Assembly: GCA_007026445.1 (NCBI GenBank)
Contig: VDMD01000001.1
Coordinates: 1,860,001 to 1,924,000 of the forward strand
Reading direction: 5' to 3'
Length of the DNA stretch: 64,000 bases
Origin: Schizophyllum amplum
Lineage: Eukaryota > Basidiomycota > Agaricomycetes > Agaricales > Schizophyllaceae
Part shown: positions 23,046 through 33,348 of the stretch, one piece after another
Layout of the letters: every line of letters begins with the position of its first letter
Position numbering within the stretch: position 1 is the stretch's first letter
Translations under genes and position numbers: made by a program
The notes under the pieces: generated by a model
Database searches by the model: none
What the model was told of the DNA's origin: nothing
The model's input: the letters and a program-made list of their open reading frames with translations, nothing else

Positions 23046-25358
23046 ACACGCTATGCTATGTGTACGAATATTTATCAACGGACAGACTATGAACACTCCT
23101 ATGATAAGTATGTAGCTAGAGATTGCGGCGGACATTCCTAATGACTACCGAGATGCACTTCTCGTGGAAGCCAAGGACGGAGATCAGGGAGCCTGGAAGC
23201 GTGCGTTCAACTAGCAGATGTGCTCAATGCGCGGTGAAGTACTGAACGTTGAACACTGAACAGGCCATGTCTAGGGCCTTGACCGAGTTTGGGCCAGCAT
23301 GGCAGAGAAATTTGCGTCAAATGAGCTGCGACTATTGTAGAGCTGAGGCCTTTACTTCGTCGAGCTGCGCCACTGCGTTTATGGAATGCTACGCGTGCGG
23401 GTCTCTGCGATGGGAACTAGAGAGTTTTTGCTACTTGATGGTGCTTTGGCAGCACTGGCAAAGCAGCGTGCGCAGGATACAATACACCTGAGACTGATCC
23501 CGGGCTGCCGCCGCCTCACCAGTCGACGGTATGCGATTGCAAACGAGTGTTGACGTTGAGGATCCCCGGCAGGCGGGACTTGGGAGATTGAGTCAAAGTT
23601 ATCGCATTTTTCCCTCGAGTTAAAAAGAGCGTTGGCACGTCGGCGACCACAGGCGTCGATTTCATAAGCGGGAGGAGGAGAGTGAGGAGCAGGTCAGGGA
23701 GCAATAGCGGCAACGTCCGTTCGAGGCGGGTCGTCGGAGATGCCGCTCTTGCCTTGTTCTTGACCATCATCATCCCGAACGACTTCAATCATCGTTTGCG
23801 AAGCTATCGCTTCTATACACCTTTGCCTTGCCTTTCCGCAGTGCCCCCCGTCATGTGTGCCGGAATTTGGGCGCTAAACAGCCTTGGACGGATTCCTGCA
23901 ACACCCTCCGACAAACTTAACGAAGGTCATCATCAACGACGCAAAGGAGCACAGCGATGGACATACCTGCATGTCTCCGACGCATGATTGGGACCTCACT
24001 GGCTCTTCAACAGGGCACGGATTTTGCTCCGGAGAGGATAATTCGAATCCAGGACGATCGAGTTCATGCACCGACCCCCTCTCACTAGGATCCGACTTCA
24101 CAGCCGCGTCATGCTCTTGAGTATAGGCGGTCAATCAGCCGTCACCCACGACCCAGCGAGTTGCGAGGCGACTAGTGGTCTTAGCGACGACAAGATCGGC
24201 GAATGCAGTGCCAGGTCTGAGCCTAGGAAGGGATGTTGCACGTCTTCGCAGGTGTGTCGCAGTGCTTTGATGTTCGGCATTGAACTCACGCTGTGTGAAG
24301 GAGCTCGCTGCAACCGACATGCCCGCAAGTTTGAGCCTCTTGACGTCGGCGTACCAACACCGCGCTCCTGCGCAGCGGTGCCACGAGTGTCATTGTCGGC
24401 AGCTTGGACTTGCTCTGCCAGATTGCCCTTGTGCGACGCTGCGCGCCTGCAAATTTGTGCTCTATTGGTCTTCGCCCCTTGAACGTTGGGTTTGGGGTCA
24501 CTCCGTGCTGCCGTCTTGTGCTTGCCCTCGTCGATCACGCTATAGTCCCCACACGGCTGTTATTGGCAAAGAGACGCATCACATTCGTAGACAGTTCCCT
24601 CTCCGAGGGATCTGAACTGGCATGGCGGTAAGTGATGACCAGCAAAACTTTCGGCGGGCGTCACTCACCAACCGTGACAGTGACAAGTGGCGAGTCACAA
24701 ATGTGCCCGGAGCCGCCCCCGGCCCCGCATTCGCGGCAGCAAATTTTGCGCGGGGAGGACTGGGGAGGACAGAGGCGCTACATAGACGGAACCAGATGTC
24801 GACGTGAACTCTTGCTGGCCTTCCGCGACCGCGATGACAAGACCGTTTGGTGTCATTTCGATTCGAAGAAAGGACACAACCGACAGCTCGAGCAGGTCGT
24901 CCATGTGGCTTAGATACCCGGTTATTCGTCCAGGGCGGTCCTGCCTAGGAGGCCTTCTTCAGCGGTTTACCGCGACGAGGTGCAGACTCAGGCGATATTC
25001 GAGAGTCCGGGGGTAATCGAGATATAGGCCGAACCCCATAACTTGGACGTATTCGATGCAGTGTCGACGAACTGCGTATCCTCCGCATGCCATGAGGAGA
25101 CTAGACGAAGGAGAATGGCCGAGCTTTCGCGCAAGCGCTGTTGAGACCTTGATATACCAGGACGTACGGGGGACGGTGCTCACCTGAATCTGGCGCGTCG
25201 GAAGTCCTCCTGTATAAAGCCAACTTCGAGCGTGATCGGAACCATTTACCTCTTCCTTCTTCCCCCCATATTCGTTTTTCCATCTCGCTTTCCCCGCTTT
25301 CGCTGCTATTGACGTCCTTTGCCCTACCCGACTCGTGGCCCGTGCTATCACATTCCTT
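23046..25358. other. 2.3-kb gap, no supported gene
   Basis: Many short overlapping ORFs occur on both strands, none with plausible splicing or domains. The last 120 bp are pyrimidine-rich and look like the leader of the next gene. Confidence 0.5.
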
Positions 25359-25902
25359 ATGACCCAGGCCGACCACAGCAGCTTCTTGGTTGAGAACCGT
25401 ACCCACACTACCCGCATTGCCCACCGCCGGAATCGTTGCGTCCGCTTCGCGCCTAACAAGCATCAAAGGCGCCGCTCCTTGACCGCGGTATACAACAACT
25501 CCGTGCGTAGCTCCTCCATCAGGCTTTTGCCTTCGCTTATTGCATTGTTATACTCAGGCATCTGTCGTTGAACTGCACACGGACGATGATGACTTTCTCA
25601 TGAGGACCATGGTGTGTAATCGACTTCTCGAGTCCGAGATAAGCTAATGCCTTGATCTGCAGCATCTCATCGACGAAGAGCCATGGGCAACGTATGCAGC
25701 TGAGCTGCAGGAGGCCCTTGCCCCAGGACGCGAGTCTTCTGGGCGTCTACGCAAACTCAAGCGCTTCCCCAACCTCGTCATCGTCAGTCATATATCAATG
25801 AAGCGCGACCTGCCACTGATGACGATCATACAGGACCTCGCGCTCCGCAAGGTCCGCCTTTACACGCGGAAGCTCTGCAAGGATAATGGCCCATTGGCGT
25901 AG
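25359..25902 (+). CDS. small hypothetical protein (128 residues)
   Basis: Not recognised. Four exons join in frame with good signals: 25359-25502, 25558-25611, 25663-25782, 25834-25902; introns are 51-55 nt. The N-terminal third is basic (RRNRCVRFAPNKHQRRRS). The middle is acidic (ELHTDDDDFLMR, IDEEPWATYAAELQ). The end is basic again (LALRKVRLYTRKLCK). This suggests a small nuclear or nucleic-acid-related protein, which is inference only. The CT-rich leader before the ATG is typical of fungal promoters. No neighbour is functionally linked. Confidence 0.5.
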
Positions 25903-26438
25903 ATGCGCTACTCGTCCGCAACAGTCGTCCATCAATTCACTTTCCCCCGCTTTCTTGGTTGACGGGTCTGCTGTACCCTACTGTGAGTTCGACTTCTTTC
26001 GGACGTTCAACCGGCTGATTATCTGAGCAGCTATATGTATTATAGTGTATCCATACACCCTTCTTGATAATGTCTTACGGTGGTCCTTCGCCCGCGACGT
26101 CGCACCATAGACTCTCGATGCCTACAATCTTGCACAGTCGCCGCCCCCTGTGATCAATGAAACAGACGACGCATTCAGTAACTCCCCTTGTCTTTTCGAC
26201 CTGCGAACGCTGAACGCACTGCGTGTTCTGATGTTATGTACGTAGGTGGCTGGGTCAGGGCCGGGGCCCGCGTTCCGCGGTATGCTGAGTTGTGCTACCA
26301 ACGGGTATTTGCGCACATCTGCGCGAGGCTTTGCACGTTAGGTCACGTGGTGCGTTCGTATCAGTGAACAAGGCCGTTCTTTTCTCATAAGTACCACTGT
26401 GTGTCCAGCCAACGCGCTCGGGACCAAGCGTTCGTCTG

Positions 26439-26464
26439 CCCCCCCCCCCCCCCCCCCCCCCCCC
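26439..26464 (+). repeat. 26-nt poly-C tract
   Basis: An uninterrupted run of 26 C lies about 105 bp before a TATA box. The length may be inexact because homopolymers are error-prone. Confidence 0.9.
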
Positions 26465-26570
26465 TCCGGCAACAGGGGGATGTGGCATTGACCTTCGCCG
26501 TCTTCAGCGTTGGAGTACCACGTCGCCCAGCTCGGGGTCAAGAGAGAGAGCTACGCAACGGGTTCTACCA

Positions 26571-26577
26571 TATAAAA
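26571..26577 (+). promoter_or_regulatory. TATA box (TATAAAA)
   Basis: It lies 275 bp upstream of the chosen ATG of the 152-residue gene. A leader intron or an upstream exon would explain the distance. Confidence 0.4.
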
Positions 26578-26845
26578 CCCTGCCTCTCCTCGGAGGGTTC
26601 CCTGCTCAGTCAGCCACGGCCATGTACTTTTGTGAAGACTTCAGAACTTCTGTGTCTCCGCCGCAGTCCGGCGAGGAAGGCAGACGCTCGCCTCGCCAGC
26701 GTGTCACAAGGGTGACGACGTCCTCGGAACTACCAGTGGCCTTGTCACCTCACTGCAAAGCCGAATATGAAAGTCGGCGGTGCAAGCGTACAATTTTCAG
26801 GCCTCCTCCCTCTGCCAACGTCGACTCTGTCATTTTATACTCGCC

Positions 26846-27466
26846 ATGCTATGCGCTTCAAATCTCCGCGTGCTAAGTACAGTAATCAGCGTGATATCAC
26901 CGTGGATACGGGAAAGGTGCGCGAGCGGACGCAGATCCCCGAAGCTGACGCGCAACCTTACTTAGAGGTACACTCACCACAGACGGCACCATCTACCTCG
27001 ACTCGAAGGATAGAGTGCTGATGCCTCAGGGCCATAACAGGTGCGCGGTCTTCATCGGTATGACTTACCAGCAGTCGCTGACGATTTTCGCTTAGCTTTG
27101 AAGACCTCGACAAGGGCTCAGACAAGGGTGGCCGTTTCCGCTTCCCTGACGGCTTGCCCGGTGCGCTTAAGGTCCTCATAATCAGTACACCACATACTTA
27201 CTGAGGCGACACCTGCAGGCAAGCTCGTTTGCGAGGCGCACGATGACCAGTTTGTAGGCAGGCTCGGAGAGGGCGCCACGTTTGGTTCTAACCAGTTTAA
27301 CAGGTTCCAGGACGAGTGTCACGCGATCTTGGCGGAGGCGAGCGGTGAAGATGTGACCGTCCGCTTCGGTCAAAACTACATTGGACTTCAACAGATTGGC
27401 CTGCCTGTACCGAAGGGAGACGCGACCGAGTGGGCGGTTCGCGAGATCTCCATGACCCCGTTGTAA
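26846..27466 (+). CDS. hypothetical protein (152 residues)
   Basis: Not recognised. Exons: 26846-26916, 26966-27040, 27096-27160, 27219-27466; all introns are 49-58 nt with GTGCGC donors. The product begins with a hydrophobic stretch (LRVLSTVISVISPWI), possibly a signal anchor. It continues with TDGTIYLDSKDRVLMPQG, SFEDLDKGSDKGGRFRFPDG, two cysteines, and the end KGDATEWAVREISMTPL. The last three exons are well supported by frame continuity; the start is less sure and a further upstream exon is possible. It may be a small globular, possibly secreted protein. A TATA box lies upstream at 26571. Confidence 0.5.
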
Positions 27467-27936
27467 TCTTGCTGGTTGCGACCGATGGTCGTTGAAAGTG
27501 AGCGAATTTATTGTTTTGAAGGCTTCTTTATTCAAAGCGTTACTGCCAAGCTACTTTGTCGGCTTCCGCGCCATGGTGCGTGCGTCTAGTTGAGCCATCG
27601 CGACTGATTGCACGCAGCTCTATACATGAACACATCTACTAACGGTGCGTGTCGCCGCCGTCTACCTCGCCTCGTCGAACTGAAGATCGACTTAGCATTT
27701 GGTCCTACTATCCTACTCGGGTAAAATAGAGAGGATTCACGAGCGAGTCTCAAGAAGATTGCGAACGTCAAATCACTTAACGAACGAAGGGTGACAGAAG
27801 TTACGTGACTGGCGGGAGATGCCGTGCGGAGAGCGGACGTCGACTCAGAGCACACGCGGCAGTCTTCCCAACACTATCTTCCTCTTCGCAGCTTGCATAT
27901 TCTTCGCGCTCTTTGGTGCCCTTTCAGGATATTGCG

Positions 27937-28941
27937 ATGAAGATCCCCGCTTGCTCTCAAGATACTACCGAATGCCTTGTCCACTTTCCCTCGTTCTCAA
28001 CTTCCAACCCGTTTCTGGACCTCCCTGAGGATATACATATTAATAATTATTCGCATCGCTGGCCTCGGGAACGCAATTGATACCTTCTCCTTGCGCAAGG
28101 TCTGTACTCATGCATGGCACTTACCCACTCTAACCTTCACTGATCACTCATCAAACATGCAACCAGCTTCATGCGATCACCAAGATCAAGACCGTCTGGC
28201 TGTCCATCGCTCGCCGCGCATGTAAAGATAGCGGGGTATTTGCGCGCACCTACTACCTACCAGCTATGTCTTTGCGCGAGCTTGAGCGCGTCGCCATGCG
28301 ACCCCGTCTCTTTCTAAAGCTTCTAGACAGCGACAAGATACCCCTGCTAGCTCCCGTAGCATCTAGCAGGACCGCCATCCGTCCGCCCGATGTTCTCATG
28401 CCATCTGACACCGTATTCCGCGACAAGGATATACACACTTGGTCCTCCTATTCATTCTCTCAAAGACAGGCCAGAGACGCCGATTCGCTTGATCTACTGG
28501 TCAGCACTCGAAGACATGCTCGGAAGTCGGTGCACGATGTCGATTTCGGACGCTCAGATGAACATCGATGACCTCTAACAAACGCCATCGGAAGACAGGT
28601 TGCGATTCATGTTGACGATTTACAGCCAGACGCGAGTCGTCTTCCCTGGAGAATTGTCGATGCCGTTTGCTGAACTATATCGTTCATTAGTGGCCAAAAT
28701 ACGAAGGAATTCTGTCTCATGGAAGCGCACTTCTTGCAGTCTGTGCGTAGTTTTTCTGGTGTCGTCCCATCAGACTGATGAGTCATCTTGTCTCCCCAGG
28801 ACGACTCAAAGCCCAACAACGAAGAGGCCATAGGCAACCCGTGCTCGGTCGCTGTTCGCAACATATCCATTCTGAAGCTTCCAATACAATTCGAACCTTT
28901 GATTTTTACTGTCCACCGGTTCTCATCCACCACCGTTGTCC
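27937..28941 (+). pseudogene. F-box protein gene, 5' part, frameshifted and disrupted
   Basis: An ATG at 27937 opens a frame reaching FLDLPEDI, the start of an F-box. The continuation YILIIIRIAGLGNAIDTFSLRK lies in another frame, so a small indel near 28030-28045 breaks the F-box itself. After a good intron (about 28100-28166) the text LHAITKIKTVWLSIARRACK and SLRELERVAMRPRLFLKLL follows, typical of Agaricomycete F-box proteins. Further open segments run to 28941 (for example DDSKPNNEEAIGNPCSVAVRN). There the gene is interrupted by an inverted-repeat element at its TA target. The likely continuation is at 30644-31232. Confidence 0.5.
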
Positions 28942-28943
28942 TA

Positions 28944-29888
28944 CAGACGTTTCACATATTCTTGCTTTGGGTGAAAAGTGATCGCATCCGTAAATAAAAA
29001 ATTAGAAAAATGCCCGAAATTGCTATCGACGCGTTCTTGCGTCGTCGGACGCGTCCAGTCGCGCAGGAAGGTGCTGTCCATGACGCGCAGAGCTTCAGAT
29101 GGCGCGGGCAGAAAGCCCGGATGGAAAAGACTGCGTTTGGAGTGAAGGACGTCCGCTGGGGTGCCCGATCATCGTCGAATCCTCTCAACGTTCAACGTTC
29201 ATCTCCGTGGTTTGCACACCTGCGCAAGTCTACCTGACGCGGCCGAAGATGTCGCCGCACTCTGGGAACACTGTGAACGACTCGGAATGTGGTTCTGACG
29301 GGATACAGGCCGGGTGCTCCCGAGAGCTCAGAGCGAGCGCCGAGCGCGCGCCATAAGTAACGGTGCGTGGCGCTACTATTCACAGTTCCTGCCGCTGACT
29401 GAGCCACCTAGCTCAGTCTCGGATCTCTCTTCACGAGCCTGCGTGGCCGCACGAACATCCGAGGAGCTGCTGTGATTGCCCCGCCCGCGCAAGGGCGCCT
29501 CCGAGCCTGCATCTCCAACGACATGAGCCCTCCCACTCCATCCTCTCCCTACTCCCATGCCGAAGCGCCTTCTCTGGGCTTGATGGCGCTGCTATGACTC
29601 CTTTTTCCAATCGCTGTCCCCGCTACCGCTGATGTACGCGCGGCCGACTGGCTGGGAGCGCTATGCATCCGTTTCTGACTCGTATCTGTGTCATTTCACT
29701 TCGTTCTTGCTCCTGTACATAGACCTAGACCTCCTGCCTATGAATAATACTTTCTTCAGCTCATAGACGGTGTCGAAAGTGCGCTACGGACGCCAGCACA
29801 CGTCGATAACAATATCATGCATTTTTCTGATTTTTTATTTACGGATGCGATCACTTTTCACCCAAAGCAAGAATATGTGAAACGTCTG
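28944..29888. mobile_element. TA-flanked inverted-repeat element A (Tc1/mariner- or pogo-like, non-autonomous)
   Basis: The 945-bp element has 70-bp terminal inverted repeats (28944-29013 and 29819-29888) differing at one base, beginning CAGACGTTTCACATATTC. It is flanked by TA on both sides (28942-28943, 29889-29890), the target duplication of Tc1/mariner elements. No transposase ORF is seen inside. Confidence 0.8.
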
Positions 29889-29890
29889 TA

Positions 29891-30641
29891 CTGCCGTTTC
29901 ATAAATGCTTGCTTTGATCCAAAAACGCGCGATCAAAAATCAAAAAATCAGAAAAATCAAGAAATTGTGAGCGGTGCCCTGCAGCTTAGTCGGCTGTGTC
30001 GTAAAATACGGGAAACATGTCACCCAGACTGGATGAGTGTCTGAGAGAAAGAACGAAGCGGAAAGCTGCTCCCGACGTCGAGAAACGCGAGGGCGCGCCG
30101 CCCGGCGCTCGGACCGGCGCGCGCTCAACGACGGCGGGCTTCAGCGCCCCGCTCCGTCTCAGATCGAAGACTGGTACTGAAAGGCCGAGATGAGCTATCT
30201 AGACGCATATGTAGGTTTATCGCTCACGACTGAGCATGCTCGCACATGGGGTTCCCCCGGGTCCGGGAAATATTGTACTCCTGCACAGATGGTGCCCGTG
30301 GTCTGCTCGACAGTGACTGTGCATCTCAACGTACATTTACTGTAGCTGAATACAGTCTACGATGAGTGTGCATCACACAGGGAAGGGCTGCAGCCCGCCG
30401 TCGTTAAGCGCGCGCCGGTCCGAGCGCCGGGCGGCGCGCCCTCGCGTTTCTCGACGTCGGGAGCAGCTTTCCGCTTCGTTCTTTCTCTCAGACACTCATC
30501 CAGTCTGGGTGACATGTTTCCCGTATTTTACGACACAGCCGACTAAGCTGCAGGGCACCGCTCACAATTTCTTGATTTTTCTGATTTTTTGATTTTTGGT
30601 CGCGCGTTTTTGGATCAAAGCAAGCATTTATGAAACGGCAG
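29891..30641. mobile_element. TA-flanked long-inverted-repeat (foldback-like) element B
   Basis: The 751-bp element has 250-bp inverted repeats (29891-30140 and 30392-30641) with at most a few mismatches; a 62-codon frame inside each arm translates identically. The termini begin CTGCCGTTTCATAAATGC, sharing GTTTCA and GCTTGCTTTG with element A. It is flanked by TA (29889-29890 and 30642-30643), so it abuts A and shares the TA between them. The 251-bp centre has no coding capacity. Confidence 0.85.
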
Positions 30642-30643
30642 TA

Positions 30644-31232
30644 GCGAGTGACGAGGGGTGGGACCAGGGTGGGACTACACCAATCGCGCAATAGTGCACT
30701 GGACGTGGAAGGCGAGCGACCTGCAGACTAACGTGATCACTGTGGTGTGTGCAAAGTCTCTGGGTATACGATCTCGAGTCCTCGCTTACAAAGCTTCAGC
30801 TGCACATTGCGGACGGACACATAATTTGCGCATGCGAAGACGAGATGCATGTCTATCGAATTCCACCGTTCGTCTCTGTTGACGCAGCGGATGACTACCG
30901 CATGGTCTTAAAGCCTTACCTGGTCTGCGCCTCACCCTCGATGAGCGAAAGCGGTTGGGCCATCCCATGCACCTGGTACCTGCCGCTCGAGATTGAGCAC
31001 GGCAGTCATGCTCTCAGCCGGCTCACGGAGGACAATATCGCGCGATACGCGATGGACCGCATCGCCGACAGCATACTTCCGGACGTGCCCCTCGCAGATG
31101 TTGCGCGTACGCCGGGCCATTTTCATGCAAGTGAGCTCAGGTTGGGGACGGAGAGCCTGCGGCAAGGAATCAATCAGGGAGAGTTCCGCTCGTTCTGGCG
31201 CGTCGATCGCGATGGTGTCGTGACGACATCTA
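30644..31232 (+). pseudogene. F-box protein gene, 3' part, downstream of the insertions
   Basis: Open frames continue the style of the broken gene: DYTNRAIVHWTWKASDLQ, a probable intron (30744-30798), then LHIADGHIICACEDEMHVYRIPPFV and a long open frame to 31232. The WTWK and DGHIICACED segments resemble the beta-propeller-like C-terminal part of fungal F-box proteins. The open frame reads into element C and ends there. It is separated from its 5' part by 1.7 kb of inserted DNA. It could be transcribed on its own, but no good start is evident. Confidence 0.4.
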
Positions 31233-31435
31233 CAGTCGTTTGCAGAAAAGTTGGCAGTCCCGTGCGCGCGTTTTTCCGAGCCACGCGGCGCTGAGGGCCA
31301 ATCGAACGCGTCGTAGCGCCCTCGGGTTCGTCCAGACGACGGCCCTGGCGACGCGATTGGCTGACGCGTCGCATCAACGGCGCACGCGCGCGAAATCTGA
31401 AGGCACGGGACTGCCAACTTTTCTGCAAATGACTG
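31233..31435. mobile_element. TA-flanked miniature inverted-repeat element C
   Basis: The 203-bp element has about 33-bp inverted repeats differing at one base (left starts CAGTCGTTTGCAGAAAAG; right, reversed, CAGTCATTTGC...) and flanking TA (31231-31232, 31436-31437). This is a Tc1/mariner-type MITE. Confidence 0.75.
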
Positions 31436-31691
31436 TAATCCGTACGATGATGCTAATATCAGGGTTGCCGCGTACCGCGCTACACTTGCGAAGCCCGCCA
31501 CGCAGGCCCGCCTGCAGACTGCAACGCGGGGCCAGCTAGACAGGTTTTGCATGTGTCCTGCGAGCGGGAGAGCGTGCTTCACGACTATGAATGCAGATGC
31601 GGATCGAGGGCAGATTATTATACATGATTACCTAGCTTTATATACCTATACGTAGTAGTAGATATACTTGATCCTGATCTACATATCCTAC
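31436..31691. other. gap between element C and the LTR element
   Basis: Mostly AT-rich with TATATAC/GTAGTAG runs, possibly an old 3' flank of the broken F-box gene. The last four bases (CTAC, 31688-31691) are the left target duplication of the LTR element. Confidence 0.5.
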
Positions 31692-32689
31692 TAATGAGGA
31701 TCGAGCGCCTCTGGGAGGTCCGTGCACGCGCCTGGCTCACACCAAACACAAACACACAAACACAACACAATTAAATGGGGGTTTTGACCTCGCCGGGGGC
31801 GGCGCGAGTCCGATTTGTATTGCTTGGGGGCAACTAAATATACTTTGTACTTTGTACTTGCTCTTCGACTGAACGAACACTCGGACGCGAAGTCCGGTAG
31901 GTTATTCTGTTCTGTCTCGCTCCGATCTCTTTTGCCTTTCACTCGATCGGTGACTTCCGGTGTGGAAGGGCAACCAAGCAACGGTTTATTTGGTTGACAC
32001 CGGAAATTCCGGGTGTTTCCACAGGAGATGGCTCCGGTCAGGTGGGTACCCGGGTGCTCAGAGGTCTCCCAGAACCAGGGAGACCTCCCTCCTTATATAC
32101 TGTCTGCTCTTGTATTTTAAATTACCTCAACTCGAGTCACTTTGAGAACAATGCCGCCCTCGATTCCGCTTATCGCTTTATGGCCAGCCCGGATCATCAT
32201 CGGGATGATGTCAGGCCAATCAATCTCGTGCCGTCCTCCGGGAGCGATCCAGATCGCCGGACGCGATCAGGTGATATGCGCGCCACAGCGCGTATCTGGC
32301 TGTACCTCTCTCTCTTTAATTCTGCTGCCTGCGCGCAGCGTGTATGGCTTTATCAGATAATCTGTCTCACTGTTCCAGACAAGTCTAAACATCTCTCGAG
32401 AGTATAACGATTTGCGAGTGGGTTTACTAATCCTTGACGTGGTTCTTACACCACTCTCGGAGAAGCTCTGACTCCGAGGACTCGCATGATGTGTCCAGTG
32501 CTCGGTCGGAGTGGCTACCGCCTCACAAAGGCCTCAATACTATCCACGGTACTCGCTCACCGAGCTCTCGATAGCTGCAGCACTCGCTATCCAGCAATAT
32601 ACAGATCCGAATATTTGTAGCATTTATTTGTTCTTAGCCAAATTGCGTAAAAACGCGAATTTAAAGCTGAACGTGCAGCAGGCGTATTA
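31692..32689 (-). repeat. LTR copy 1 (3' LTR in element orientation)
   Basis: 998-bp direct repeat matching 37823-38820 without indels; the short ORFs inside both copies translate identically. It contains a TATATA-bearing stretch and a small inverted repeat around CACCGGAAATTCCGGGTG. Confidence 0.85.
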
Positions 32690-32702
32690 TCTCCCCCACA
32701 CC
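32690..32702 (-). other. polypurine tract next to the 3' LTR
   Basis: The minus strand reads GGTGTGGGGGAGA immediately before the LTR. A second copy of the same motif lies at 32891-32903. Confidence 0.55.
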
Positions 32703-33348
32703 AAAATCCTGACCGCCCTCGGTCAGCCGCTCCCTGAGGAACGCGTCGCGAGCGCCAAATGATGCGAAGTTCAACTTTGTTCGGCAAGTGCCGCGATCGG
32801 AAGTCGGACCGTAACGCGGCTCCGAAGTCCTTTGTTCTTTGTTGCATTGTTCTCTCTCGCCGTCTCGGTTACTCTTCCTTGCGCGCGGGGTCTCCCCCAC
32901 ACCAAAGCTGCTTGCTCTCTTACTTATGCCCTGTGTTGACGCTCTTTAGACTGCCAGCCGATGCCGGCGAGTGCTCGAAGCACTCGTTCGTCAAAGTAGG
33001 CGCCCAATTGATTTTCCGCGCGCGCCTCCGCCGTTATCCTGCTCCTGGCCTCAAAAACTCGAAGTATGGCTTGCAACCATCAAGGCAGACCTGGCTGTTA
33101 GCGCGCGGGCGCTACGGAGTGCCCCCAAGCACACCTTCCTTGTCGACGAAGCTGACCTACTGTTAGGTAGCCGACTTCTTCGTGGATTGTCTTTGCGCAC
33201 CCGCGCCTCGCTCCTCGCGTGAAATCACGCCGTGGACTTTTGTAGAGCTTACTTTGGTGAGTGGCTGCTCTCTCCTTCCCGCTCCATGCTTATTTTACGT
33301 ACCTTTTGCCTTGTTAGAGGTACTGTGATGTTGACCGTCAAGGCTCGC

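Noticed and set aside
29940..30592. Two identical short ORFs (MSARRSERRAARP...)
   Set aside because: They are the two arms of the inverted repeat of element B, not duplicated genes.
31994..32407. 137-codon ORFs inside both LTR copies
   Set aside because: Identical only because the LTRs are identical; several overlapping frames are equally open, so no coding evidence.
32971..33222. Plus-strand ORF inside the LTR element (LEVWLATIKADLAVS...)
   Set aside because: Opposite to the primer-site and purine-tract orientation; short and without domain.
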